A stretch of DNA of 10,608 bases from Armatimonadota bacterium (GTDB taxonomy: Bacteria > Armatimonadota > Chthonomonadetes > Chthonomonadales > Chthonomonadaceae), in NCBI GenBank assembly GCA_026392135.1, contig JAPLCR010000406.1, positions 1-10,608 of the forward strand, written 5' to 3'. Below the pieces are notes generated by a model. That model made no database searches. It saw only the letters and a list, made by a program, of their open reading frames with translations, and was not told the DNA's origin. This document shows positions 1-7,217 of this stretch, piece by piece. Position numbers and translations under genes: made by a program. How positions within the stretch are numbered: the first letter of the stretch is position 1; each line of letters starts with the position of its first letter.

Positions 1-324
1 ACTGGTTTGAGGTTAAAAGCCTGTGTGAGGGGCTTCAAGCGAGGGGGCTTGTTGCACTGCTTGTCGCGTTGTTCGCGGACGCATCCCAAAATGGAACCCC
101 GTTCTCAACTCAAGTGAAACACACCCATTTGATTTCATACGGGACTCCTTGGCGAGGTCTTGTACTCTAAGAGGGTTGGGATTTGTAATCGAAATACTAT
201 CACTCCTCTCCACTTTTATTATACAAGCCTAATCCTCCCCAAAAACCGAAAACCTTTTCAACTCACAAAAAACTTGAAAATAGTGGTAAACACGCTAGTT
301 TCCGGTAAAAGCGTGACGCGCCTC
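1..324. other. Window-edge non-coding stretch, no convincing gene
   Basis: No protein here reads like a known family. On the minus strand a frame is open from a GTG at 213 to a TAA at 13-15 (66 codons). It contains an in-frame ATG at 138 preceded by AAGGAG with 6-nt spacing, which would give 41 residues. A perfect TATAAT lies just upstream on the minus strand (plus positions 218-223), with only a weak -35. The predicted peptide is rich in R, T and P and has no recognisable motif, so I do not call it a gene. The stretch 230-300 is A-rich on the plus strand and holds the terminator-like hairpin of the gene at 325. Confidence 0.3.
291..315 (-). terminator. Terminator-like hairpin after the tRNA nucleotidyltransferase gene
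   Basis: CACGCT (291-296) and AGCGTG (310-315) form a 6-bp stem with a 13-nt loop, starting 9 nt beyond the stop codon of the minus-strand gene. The minus-strand sequence after the stem starts TTTACC and becomes T-rich further on, so this is a weak intrinsic terminator candidate rather than a textbook one. Confidence 0.35.
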
Positions 325-1743
325 TCAACTACTCTGCACTCTCCACCACTCCCTCAGCCTCTCCACCGCGCTCTCCGTATCTCGCTCGCCCAGCCGCCCC
401 TCAATCACCTCATTCGTAAGAAACTCCTTCGCGTACTTCAACTCAACGCCACGCCCTACGCCCAGTATCTCCATTATCTCATTTCCGTTAAGCGGACTCG
501 TTATCAGCGCGACATTCGTCAGCGCGTTCTGCTCAATAATTCTAGCGCGAAGTTCCGGCAGGTTCGCCGCCTCTTCGGGCGGGATGTTGGTGGCGGCGCG
601 GTCGCACTCTACCAGCGTGAAAAGTTGTTCGAGGCGGGGGTGGCAGTCTCGAATGAAGCGTCGAACCGTCGCATCCGTCCACTCAGAGCGGTAGTCGCCG
701 GGTCTCATGTGCAGGTTGACGAGTGCTGTGACATCTCGAATCTCGTCGTTGGGAAACTTGAGGCGGTTCATTATAGAGCGCACGCTGTCCGCACCAACCT
801 TAGGGTGTCCGAAAAAGCGTATATGCCCGCTCTCTTCGGAGCGCGTGGGCGGCTTGCCTATGTCGTGCCAGAGAAGCGCGAGTCGCGTTTCGAGAGGTGC
901 ATCATCGGGTAAAAACTCTAACGCAGTGAGAGTATGCGCCCACACGTCCCACCTATGCCAACTTCCCTGAGTGCAGCCGACCATCGGGAGCATCTCCGGC
1001 AGAAATTGCTCTAAAAGGCGCAACTCAAGAAGTGCCTCCAAGCCGCGCCTTGCACTCGTGCCGGGTAGTTTGAGTATCTTCACAAACTCGTCTCGTATAC
1101 GTTCGTGAGAGATGGCAGGAGGCGCGAGGCGTTGCGCCTCCTGCTGAATGGCTTGATAGGTCTCCACTTCAATCGTAAAGCTGAACCGCGCTGCGAACCG
1201 AACCGCCCGCAACATTCGCAGGGGGTCATCGAAAAACGTGATACGCGGTTCGAGAGGCGTGCGAATCGTTCCACTTTTGAGGTCATCGTAGCCGCGCCCT
1301 GTTAGGTCTAGCCTCTCGCCCGTGTGGAGGTTCTCCATGAGCGTATTGAGAGTGAAGTCACGCCGAAAAGCGTCCTGTTTAAGGGTTCCGTTCTGCACGT
1401 CGGGCTTTCGCGAATCGGGCTGGTAACTCTCCGAACGCGCCGATACCAGCTCCACCATGCTTCCCTCCGTTCCGCGCTCTCCAACATGAACCATCGCTGT
1501 GCCGAAGCGCGGATAGGTGACGGGGTAGTGGAGCGCAACGCCTTTTTTGTGTAGGCAGAGGGCGAGGGCGGGCGCATCCCCCTCCAGCACAATGTCGAGG
1601 TCGTTGGTGTAAGGAATACCAAGCAGTTGATCGCGAATCAACCCACCGACCAGAAAGAGCTTTCCGTCGTAAGGAGTGTTGCGCGTTGCGCTTCGGAGGA
1701 GGTCGAGTGTCTCCTGAATAGGCTGTTTCGTATTGGGATTCAT
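325..1743 (-). CDS. CCA-adding-type tRNA nucleotidyltransferase / poly(A) polymerase family protein with HD domain
   Basis: Class II nucleotidyltransferase of the family that builds or repairs the 3'-CCA end of tRNAs using CTP and ATP, in the cytoplasm. In the 472-residue protein counted from the ATG at 1743, the head domain shows LVGGLIRD (31-38), the metal-binding DLD pair D48/D50, RFGT (79-82) and RRDFTLN (127-133). DDPLRMLRAVRFAARF (172-187) is the typical nucleotide-binding neck segment, and RIRDEFVKIL follows at about 215-224. A C-terminal HD domain follows: H270, HDIGKP (293-298), FFGHP (310-314). Length fits the long HD-containing bacterial forms. CCA-adding, CC-adding, A-adding and poly(A) polymerase activities cannot be told apart from sequence alone, so no symbol is given. 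An in-frame GTG at 1749 is the alternative start, but the promoter geometry favours the ATG at 1743. The neighbouring genes are unrelated, and it appears to be its own transcription unit. Confidence 0.9.
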   Translation of the reverse strand: MNPNTKQPIQETLDLLRSATRNTPYDGKLFLVGGLIRDQLLGIPYTNDLDIVLEGDAPALALCLHKKGVALHYPVTYPRFGTAMVHVGERGTEGSMVELVSARSESYQPDSRKPDVQNGTLKQDAFRRDFTLNTLMENLHTGERLDLTGRGYDDLKSGTIRTPLEPRITFFDDPLRMLRAVRFAARFSFTIEVETYQAIQQEAQRLAPPAISHERIRDEFVKILKLPGTSARRGLEALLELRLLEQFLPEMLPMVGCTQGSWHRWDVWAHTLTALEFLPDDAPLETRLALLWHDIGKPPTRSEESGHIRFFGHPKVGADSVRSIMNRLKFPNDEIRDVTALVNLHMRPGDYRSEWTDATVRRFIRDCHPRLEQLFTLVECDRAATNIPPEEAANLPELRARIIEQNALTNVALITSPLNGNEIMEILGVGRGVELKYAKEFLTNEVIEGRLGERDTESAVERLREWWRVQSS

Positions 1744-1749
1744 GCCCAC

Positions 1750-1778
1750 ATTATACAGGGCATGGGCAAAAACCGCAA
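1750..1778 (-). promoter_or_regulatory. Sigma70-type promoter giving a probable leaderless mRNA
   Basis: Read on the minus strand this is TTGCGG (plus 1773-1778), a 17-nt spacer, and a perfect TATAAT (plus 1750-1755). Exactly 6 nt then separate the -10 box from the ATG at 1743, so the predicted transcription start coincides with the A of the start codon. There is no room for a ribosome binding site. The in-frame GTG at 1749 would directly abut the -10 box and would not be transcribed. Confidence 0.6.
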
Positions 1779-1836
1779 GGTAGGCTTATCAGTAGGAATG
1801 TCTAGTAAAATTTTACAAAAATTCTGAAAAACCCTC

Positions 1837-1865
1837 TTGTCAAATTTAACTAACAATGTTATAAT
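1837..1865 (+). promoter_or_regulatory. Near-consensus sigma70-type promoter without an ORF behind it
   Basis: TTGTCA at 1837-1842, a 17-nt spacer and TATAAT at 1860-1865 differ from the ideal by one base in the -35 box. The predicted start is near 1872. It points away from the tRNA nucleotidyltransferase gene and into a stretch with no credible plus-strand gene before converging on the 3' end of the gene at 2160. Confidence 0.6.
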
Positions 1866-1871
1866 AGAATC

Positions 1872-2141
1872 AGAGTTGAGCGCACTCAAATATGCGCGTG
1901 CAGCAGACAAGAAAAGTTTTTTGGAAAACTTCTGTCTAGTCCGAACAGACAAACTATCAGGAACCGTCTATAAGGATGAAGCTGTTATATACAGATGTGC
2001 TATAAGAGCGCCGGGGGGCGCTTCGAGTAGCCCAATTCCTTCCACAAAATGCTGACACATAGAAACTACATTTTGAGCGGAAGGGCAAGATAAGGGCGTT
2101 GTGACTTCTGGGGGGAATGTCACAACGCCCTTAAACTTGCC
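1872..2141 (+). ncRNA. Candidate structured RNA of unknown type
   Basis: Transcription from the promoter at 1837-1865 would yield an RNA with several stem-loops in series. (a) 1905-1937: a 7-bp AAGTTTT/AAAACTT stem with a TTGG loop, extended through small bulges to AGACA/TGTCT. (b) 2006-2023: AGCGCC/GGCGCT with a GGGG loop. (c) 2038-2084: CCTTCC/GGAAGG closing CAAAATG/CATTTTG. (d) The long hairpin 2084-2141. TGTCT at 1933-1937 could instead pair with AGACA at 1947-1951, giving an alternative fold. No ATG-initiated ORF of useful length with an RBS is present. I looked for 6S RNA, tmRNA, SRP RNA and RNase P hallmarks and recognised none. The proposal rests on promoter plus hairpins only; an untranslated remnant is the main alternative. 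Confidence 0.35.
2084..2141. terminator. Long perfect-stem hairpin, possible bidirectional terminator
   Basis: A 15-bp perfect inverted repeat pairs 2091-2105 with 2119-2133 around a 13-nt loop. After a small internal loop the stem extends by GGCAAG (2084-2089) pairing with CTTGCC (2136-2141). It begins 18 bp beyond the stop codon of the minus-strand gene 2160-3242 and would also end a plus-strand transcript from 1872. Neither side has a clean T run directly after the stem, so efficient intrinsic termination is not assured. The stem could instead act as a 3'-end stabiliser. Confidence 0.5.
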
Positions 2142-2159
2142 TGATTGGTGTCTATATTT

Positions 2160-3242
2160 TTACGGCATAAGCGTTACAGGGATACGCTTTTCTTTGTCGA
2201 GCGTCCCTTTATCGTCCCGCGCATAGCCTCCTACACTCTCCAACGTGAACGTCTCCATTTTGACCTTATAGTTGAACTCCATACCCGTATAAGGGTCTGT
2301 CGCCATATCCCCGATTTTCAACTCTCCTAGCGTGGTGGGTAGGCGGCGATTCTCCCATCGGAACTGGCGAATCGCGGCGTGACACCCCAGCAACCGCGCC
2401 TGCGCCAAGCGGCGCACGGGTCTATCTGAGACCTGCTGAAATACAGGGCGCAGTAGCCCCGTAAGTGCCTCTCCCGCCTCCTTCGATGTGTCTCCGCCCT
2501 CTGGTAGCGTCAGTTCACCACGCTCCCAATAGGGCTGTCTCTGCTGTTGCACGACCTGCTGATAGGCTTTCGTCACCTGTGCCTCCATGAGCTTCCACTG
2601 TTCGGCGGTCTGTCCGGGCTGACTCTTTAACTGCGCCAACCCCGCCAATCGCTCTCTCTCCAACGCGACTTCTAGCAGGTTCGCCGTCTTCGCCCAGTCC
2701 TCCGCAAGTTTGAAGAGACGCTTGCAGTCGACTTCAGAGAGTTGATTTAATCGCTCCGTGATAGTGTTCAATATCATGGATTCGATAGCCACTCCCGTCA
2801 TCCAGCCAAGCAGGCTATGACGCTCCAGCGCGTAGGCGAGTCGCAACCCGTCGCGAGTCGTGTCTATCGCCTCGCGCGTTTTGCCGTCCGCGAACTGAAC
2901 GTAGATGGCTACGTTGAAAATACGCGCTACCTGTCTAGCCCCCCCGAACATAGATATGCCGCTGCCATCCAGAGCTAGCGGGGCGGATACGTCGAGAGGG
3001 GTATCGAGCCACACGCGAGTCTTATAGAAAGCGTGGTTGATGGCGGTATTAAAGAGGGCGGCGCGTTTTTCACTCAACGTCGCATCCTTCGCAGATGCAG
3101 TTATGAGCACTTGGTTTTGGGCGAGGGATTTTCCCGCCTCTATCAGAGGCGCGTAGGCGGAGTCGGGGGGCGTGATTTGGGCGCGGCAGGGCGTGAGCGC
3201 CGCTATCCACAGAACGAGAATGAGAACGCCTTTGTTTTGCAT
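2160..3242 (-). CDS. Exported protein of unknown function
   Basis: A 360-residue protein opening with a short charged start, a hydrophobic core (about residues 5-16) and CRAQ near 19-22, which fits a signal peptide or an N-terminal anchor. The middle (roughly 95-175) is helical and contains a GLRLAYAL-type stretch. I associate this pattern with unnamed exported proteins of Planctomycetota and Armatimonadota. The C-terminal part (about 290-330) has NRRLPTTLGEL followed by DPYTGMEFNYKV, resembling the DP[FY]TG-type ending often seen in such proteins and in pseudopilin-like sequences. No catalytic motif is visible, so no function is assigned. The start is well supported: AAGGAG lies 10 nt upstream of the ATG. 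It follows the glycosyltransferase gene after a 131-bp gap carrying an inverted repeat, so it may be co-transcribed or separately controlled. Confidence 0.75.
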   Translation of the reverse strand: MQNKGVLILVLWIAALTPCRAQITPPDSAYAPLIEAGKSLAQNQVLITASAKDATLSEKRAALFNTAINHAFYKTRVWLDTPLDVSAPLALDGSGISMFGGARQVARIFNVAIYVQFADGKTREAIDTTRDGLRLAYALERHSLLGWMTGVAIESMILNTITERLNQLSEVDCKRLFKLAEDWAKTANLLEVALERERLAGLAQLKSQPGQTAEQWKLMEAQVTKAYQQVVQQQRQPYWERGELTLPEGGDTSKEAGEALTGLLRPVFQQVSDRPVRRLAQARLLGCHAAIRQFRWENRRLPTTLGELKIGDMATDPYTGMEFNYKVKMETFTLESVGGYARDDKGTLDKEKRIPVTLMP

Positions 3243-3285
3243 GATGCGGTTACTCCTTATCCAAAACGCTTCCGCGATGCTTGTA

Positions 3286-3367
3286 ATACGAACTCCTCTT
3301 GTTCACTTGTCGTATCCTACGCGGGTTTGAGATACAGGAGTTGCAAGTATATGATGGGAGTTCGTAT
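3286..3367. repeat. Inverted repeat in the gap between two minus-strand genes
   Basis: ATACGAACTCC at 3286-3296 and its perfect complement GGAGTTCGTAT at 3357-3367 bracket 60 bp. Weaker complementary pieces lie inside, such as GTATC at 3312-3316 with GATAC at 3331-3335. This could form a large imperfect hairpin in the transcript between the stop at 3374 and the start at 3242. It may be a processing or attenuation structure, or the worn remnant of a small mobile palindrome. Confidence 0.5.
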
Positions 3368-3373
3368 AAGTGC

Positions 3374-5167
3374 CTATCGTCTTTTGGTGCGGCGGTCACG
3401 CTCTTGCGTTTGCAAAAGTATAATTCTTCGCGACTCATATAGAGTGATGGATGGCATGATATACAAAATATCTTCTGGTATGAGGCTTTCATCGCGGAAT
3501 GTGTTCGCCAATTTGAAGAAAGCTTCCTCTTTGAATCCTCCTGCTCTATACTCACGAGGCTCTGTGAAGCTGAACGGCGTGACGCGCCATGGGTATTCAT
3601 TTGTATCTTTGAGCGTATTGACAAATCGCACTGCCTCTTCCCGTTGGAGTCGGTTTACGGAGTGCTGTGTTTCAAGATTCGATAGTGCTATGTAATCGGG
3701 GGCAGTCTCTAATAGAGAGGCATCCCACTCCTTTTCTGATATTTTTAGATGAAAGCGCGCTGTGTCTTCCATCGCCTTTCGCCTTACGGGCGCGGATGGT
3801 GCTCCAAAGTAGGGCGAAATTGGAGGCGAGTAGAACCAGGGTGTTTTAGCAAAGCCGATTGTCGCCCCTTGTGGTGCAGTCTTCTCCAGGTTGTCAGCGA
3901 TGTCGTCTCTGGGATCCTGTCCCTTCATAGCCCCTATATAAATAGATGTCTCCATTATTGGAAAAAGCGCGACGACAAACGCAAAAATATAAACAGAGTT
4001 CCATCTCCTTGAACGCTTTGAACTGAGAGTCAAGAGGCTCGCCCCGAATAAGCACAAAACGGGAAAGAGCGGAAGCATATAACGGGCGAATCGCACCGCT
4101 GAAAAGCACGAAGAGAGGTAGTAGAGTGCAAAGAACGAGAGTAGAATGAGATCGCCGGTGCGACGGCGCGAAGCGATATAGCCTAGCCCGACAAGGCAAA
4201 ACAACAGTAGAAACGTCCCAAGTCCCCAGTTCAACGAAACCACTAGGTGATACCATCCTCCAAAGCCCGTCTGTACGAAGAGGTCGCCATGCCCTTCGCG
4301 GGAGTGGACAAAAAGTTCATAGTAGACTCCCGAACCCGGATAGGTTCCGTTCCAGAAGGCGTTCCAGTTGAGCAGAGGTCCCGGACAGCCGATAATAAAC
4401 GCGAATCCCATCGCTATCAGCATGACTGTGAAGTGGGCTTTGCGGTGGAGTTGGCACGCTTCCGGTATCCGGTTCTTGATATGCGCGACTATCGGCGCGA
4501 TAAGGACTAGCCCCGTGTTGTACTTCGTAGCAATCGCTAACCCAACCCACACCCCCGCGAGTACGTAGTTCGACCAGTTCTGCTTTTCGAGGAGGCGAAC
4601 CGCCCAGAGTAGTGCCATTGTGACAAAAAAGGTAGCGGGAACGTCTACTGTCAGGAAGTGCGCGTGAACGACGGCGAGAGGCGCGACAGCGTAGAGTAGC
4701 GCGGCGAGTAGCCCCGCCCTTCGCCCATAGAGCCGCCTTCCGAGAAAGTAGACGGCGACTATGGTGAGCGTCCCCATAATGGCGGTCACACTCCTCCCGA
4801 CAAGGAAGAGGGCGGCGCGTTCGGGGGCGGCTTCCGGCATGAGAGCGGTGACGCTCTGCGGCGTGGAGGGGATAAAGCCCCAACCTCGCGCTACCGTGTG
4901 CGCGAAACTGACGATGTAGAAGTAGAGAGCGCCGTAGTTGTAGAACTCGGTATCGAGTTGGAGGTGGGGAATATCTACCTTGAGGGCGGCTTCGAGGTTT
5001 ATCAGTTCGTCGGGGTGGTAGGTGGCGAGTGGATGACGCGCATCCGGTAGGCTCCAGCGTATCCCCTCAACGCGCAAGAATAGCCCCAAAATCACGACCA
5101 GAGCGAGTAGGGCTAACCCCTTCTTATCTTCGCGGGATAGCCCCGATAGCCACTTTGTCGGGTTCAT
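3374..5167 (-). CDS. GT39/PMT-like multi-spanning glycosyltransferase (GT-C fold)
   Basis: A 597-residue integral membrane protein of the GT-C superfamily, whose members move a sugar from a polyprenyl-phosphate donor onto a protein or lipid on the outer side of the membrane. After a short cytoplasmic start there is a transmembrane helix (about 16-32). Then comes the first outer loop with YHPDE (50-54), whose acidic pair sits where catalytic acidic residues are expected in ArnT/PMT-like enzymes. About eight to ten more hydrophobic helices run to residue ~410, with HAHFLTVDVPATFF (168-181) matching the second conserved region of the family. The final ~190 residues are a soluble, presumably extracytoplasmic domain. 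The ATG overlaps the TGA of the upstream 56-residue gene (ATGA), implying translational coupling. Only a weak ribosome binding site precedes it. Acceptor and donor cannot be inferred. Confidence 0.85.
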   Translation of the reverse strand: MNPTKWLSGLSREDKKGLALLALVVILGLFLRVEGIRWSLPDARHPLATYHPDELINLEAALKVDIPHLQLDTEFYNYGALYFYIVSFAHTVARGWGFIPSTPQSVTALMPEAAPERAALFLVGRSVTAIMGTLTIVAVYFLGRRLYGRRAGLLAALLYAVAPLAVVHAHFLTVDVPATFFVTMALLWAVRLLEKQNWSNYVLAGVWVGLAIATKYNTGLVLIAPIVAHIKNRIPEACQLHRKAHFTVMLIAMGFAFIIGCPGPLLNWNAFWNGTYPGSGVYYELFVHSREGHGDLFVQTGFGGWYHLVVSLNWGLGTFLLLFCLVGLGYIASRRRTGDLILLSFFALYYLSSCFSAVRFARYMLPLFPVLCLFGASLLTLSSKRSRRWNSVYIFAFVVALFPIMETSIYIGAMKGQDPRDDIADNLEKTAPQGATIGFAKTPWFYSPPISPYFGAPSAPVRRKAMEDTARFHLKISEKEWDASLLETAPDYIALSNLETQHSVNRLQREEAVRFVNTLKDTNEYPWRVTPFSFTEPREYRAGGFKEEAFFKLANTFRDESLIPEDILYIMPSITLYESRRIILLQTQERDRRTKRR

Positions 5168-5334
5168 GGCTGTTTTAGAACAACATGGACATTGGCGAGG
5201 CGGTTACGAAAAGGCTGTATCCAGCCATAGTAGATGACCAGCCCAATGAGCGTAAAGAGTAGGAGCGTACGCCCTACAAAACGCCGATTATTACGTCTCC
5301 ACTCCTGTTTCGACATAGGTTCCTTCAACACCAT
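5164..5334 (-). CDS. Small single-pass membrane protein
   Basis: A 56-residue ORF fits exactly between its neighbours. ATG at 5334 is preceded by GAGGAG with 8-nt spacing, and it ends at a TGA (5164-5166) sharing ATGA with the glycosyltransferase start. The peptide begins MVLKEPMSKQEWRRNNRR, a basic, presumably cytoplasmic segment. It continues with one hydrophobic helix (TLLLFTLIGLVIYYGW, about residues 23-38) and a short tail with N and R residues. A second in-frame ATG at codon 7 would give 50 residues. I do not recognise a family. The gene starts 16 bp after the stop of the DUF1553 gene, so it lies between that gene and the glycosyltransferase in one operon. The basic-then-hydrophobic topology suggests an inner-membrane partner or accessory of one of the two, which is inference. 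Confidence 0.65.
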   Translation of the reverse strand: MVLKEPMSKQEWRRNNRRFVGRTLLLFTLIGLVIYYGWIQPFRNRLANVHVVLKQP

Positions 5335-5350
5335 GACTGTGTCTCCTCAA

Positions 5351-7150
5351 CTAATCTACGTACAAGAACTCGTTGGCGCACAGAAGCGCCTGAATGTACT
5401 CTCTCCACCCGCTTTGCCCCGCAGATGCGACATACTTCGCGCCGATGTTACATTCTACCTCCGAAGCCTCCCGCCCGTAAAGGGTTCGATAGAGCCACTG
5501 AACACGCGCTCTGTCTGTTGCGCTAGGCGTTTCCGTCGTCATGCGTTGCGCGACGTTTTCCACTTGCGCCAAAGCGAAGGGGCTATTCAGCAGGAAGAGG
5601 GCTTGCGGGGCGACGGTGGAGGTGATACGCTTCTCTGTGATACCCGTCGAATCGGCGACATCGAAGAGAGAGCCGAACCCGCTCCGCTCTGAGCGAACCG
5701 TCATCACGTAGAGGGTTCGGCGCATCGAGTTAATGTCTCTATCGCCTAAGCCGCCAATATGCGAGTCCAGTTTTCCTGCGACAAAAAGCAGGTTGTCACG
5801 AATCGCCTCTGCCTCCAACCTTCTGCGCGGCATTCGACTTAAGAGACGGTTATCGCTATCTTTGAGTTTTGCCTCTTTCGACACTACGCCCGACTGCTGA
5901 TAGGTGTTCGAGAGGAGTATCGTTTTATGCAGCTTTTTGAGAGACCAGCCCTGCCGCATAAACTCGCTAGCCAGCCAGTCGAGTAGTTCCGGATGGGTAG
6001 GACGCTCTCCTAACAGTCCGAAGTTGTTCGTCGTTCGCACGATGCCCTCGCCAAAGTGGTGTTGCCACACACGATTCACGAAGACTCGCGCCGTAAGGGG
6101 GTGCTTCGCACTCGTGAGCCACTGCGCCAGTTGAAGCCGTCCGCTTCCCTGCGTAATGGGCGGCTGAGCGTCTCCTGCGAGAATTGTCGGGAACCTGCGC
6201 GGCACGACATCGCCCAGTTGAGCGTAACTACCGCGCCGATGGACACGCGCATCGTGGAAGCCCGCGTAAGGCGTTTCAGGGCAGCCGCCCTCCTGCGCCC
6301 CGTTTGCGTAGATAACGGGCGCGGCGGCGGTAGCCTGTAGAGTCTTCTCCTCCTCCGCCAGCGCAATCAGTTGCTTGCGAACCGCTTCGGGGAGGGCGGT
6401 CTGGTCGCTCTCGCCACGGAACGCGAAGGGGTTTTGCCCCTCGGCGGGTTGAAAACTGTCCGCGAATACCTCCGCGAATTTTCGCACGGACGCTATCTTC
6501 TTAGGGTCAATTTTGGCTTGCTCTACCGCCTGCCGATAGTACATGGCGGCGCGGGATTCGGGGGCTTGCTTCTCCTTTTGGCTCATATCGCAGAACTTCC
6601 AGAGCGACGCGCTATCGGAATTGGGATGTTGGAACGAGGCGAGTAGCTCCTTCGCCAGATTCCACGCCTGCTTGCCGTTTGTGGTGGAAATCTCAAAGTC
6701 AACGGTAGTCGTGTCGCAGGCGTGTCCCTGTTTCGGGAGAATCTGCAACTGAAGCCTATCTCCAGCGCGAAGCGTTACTGCGTTCAGGCTCTCAGCGCCT
6801 TCGCCCTGTGAGAATTTCTGCTCTCCGCTATTCGGAAACGCGCCCTTCGCGAGAGTCGTCGCTTTGCCGCTCTGCACTCTCACCACCTCCCACACAACGC
6901 CGTCGCCGCAAGCGGGGTCGGCATCCTTCACCCCGCCCTGCACTCGTACTGTTCCCGCGATAGGACTCTCCCATTCGACGAGTACGCCGCTATTGGGGCT
7001 TGGGTGCATACTTACGGAGCGGGGAGGCAGGTTAAAGGTCAAAATCTGTCGCGCCACATCCGTCTGATTGACAAGTGCGGAAGGGGTGTCGCCGCTCCCT
7101 TTCCAACCGTCCACGCCCGCGCCGCCTAATGAGCGGATGGGGGTGGTCAT
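5351..7150 (-). CDS. C-terminal part of a split cytochrome/DUF1549/DUF1553 protein (DUF1553/PSD1 domain)
   Basis: From the ATG at 7150 this frame gives 599 residues, but it stays open upstream to at least 7266. It then continues coherently from the preceding gene once one base is removed, with SLADFAKRENLHAYALRQW encoded just upstream of the ATG. Residues ~50-155 look like a beta-sandwich or carbohydrate-binding-like domain (GVLVEW, GTVRVQGG, LQLQILP). Residues ~335-585 are the DUF1553/PSD1 domain: LAQWLTSAKHPLTARVFVNR, HHFGEGIV, FGLLGERPTHPELLDWLA, LLSNTYQQ. The molecular function of this domain is not established. The family is exported and often encoded beside DUF1501 proteins in polymer-degrading bacteria. 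No RBS supports independent initiation at 7150. Downstream, the 56-residue membrane protein follows after 16 bp. Confidence 0.85.
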   Translation of the reverse strand: MTTPIRSLGGAGVDGWKGSGDTPSALVNQTDVARQILTFNLPPRSVSMHPSPNSGVLVEWESPIAGTVRVQGGVKDADPACGDGVVWEVVRVQSGKATTLAKGAFPNSGEQKFSQGEGAESLNAVTLRAGDRLQLQILPKQGHACDTTTVDFEISTTNGKQAWNLAKELLASFQHPNSDSASLWKFCDMSQKEKQAPESRAAMYYRQAVEQAKIDPKKIASVRKFAEVFADSFQPAEGQNPFAFRGESDQTALPEAVRKQLIALAEEEKTLQATAAAPVIYANGAQEGGCPETPYAGFHDARVHRRGSYAQLGDVVPRRFPTILAGDAQPPITQGSGRLQLAQWLTSAKHPLTARVFVNRVWQHHFGEGIVRTTNNFGLLGERPTHPELLDWLASEFMRQGWSLKKLHKTILLSNTYQQSGVVSKEAKLKDSDNRLLSRMPRRRLEAEAIRDNLLFVAGKLDSHIGGLGDRDINSMRRTLYVMTVRSERSGFGSLFDVADSTGITEKRITSTVAPQALFLLNSPFALAQVENVAQRMTTETPSATDRARVQWLYRTLYGREASEVECNIGAKYVASAGQSGWREYIQALLCANEFLYVD

Positions 7151-7217
7151 ACGCTGGTAGTCGTTCGTAAAGCCCAGATACTGCCGCCACTGGCGCAGCG
7201 CGTAGGCGTGGAGGTTT

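Noticed and set aside
150..235. Possible tRNA-like or IF2-like sequence (RVQDLAKE in the minus frame)
   Set aside because: No T-loop GTTCRA motif or cloverleaf pairing is present, and the peptide similarity to the IF2 N-terminus covers only a few residues before it disappears.
160..912. 250-codon plus-strand open frame
   Set aside because: It lies antisense to the well-supported tRNA nucleotidyltransferase, has no family-like motif and has no RBS; it is a by-product of codon bias on the other strand.
1837..2055. 72-codon plus-strand frame in the candidate RNA region
   Set aside because: Its TTG start is the -35 box of the promoter itself, no in-frame ATG or RBS follows, and the peptide has no recognisable features.
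3033..3695. 220-codon plus-strand open frame
   Set aside because: It spans the ends of two convincing minus-strand genes and the repeat-bearing gap between them; composition and sequence are not protein-like.
4317..4883. 188-codon minus-strand frame inside the glycosyltransferase
   Set aside because: Arginine-rich out-of-frame reading of a gene whose true frame shows clear transmembrane helices and GT-C motifs.
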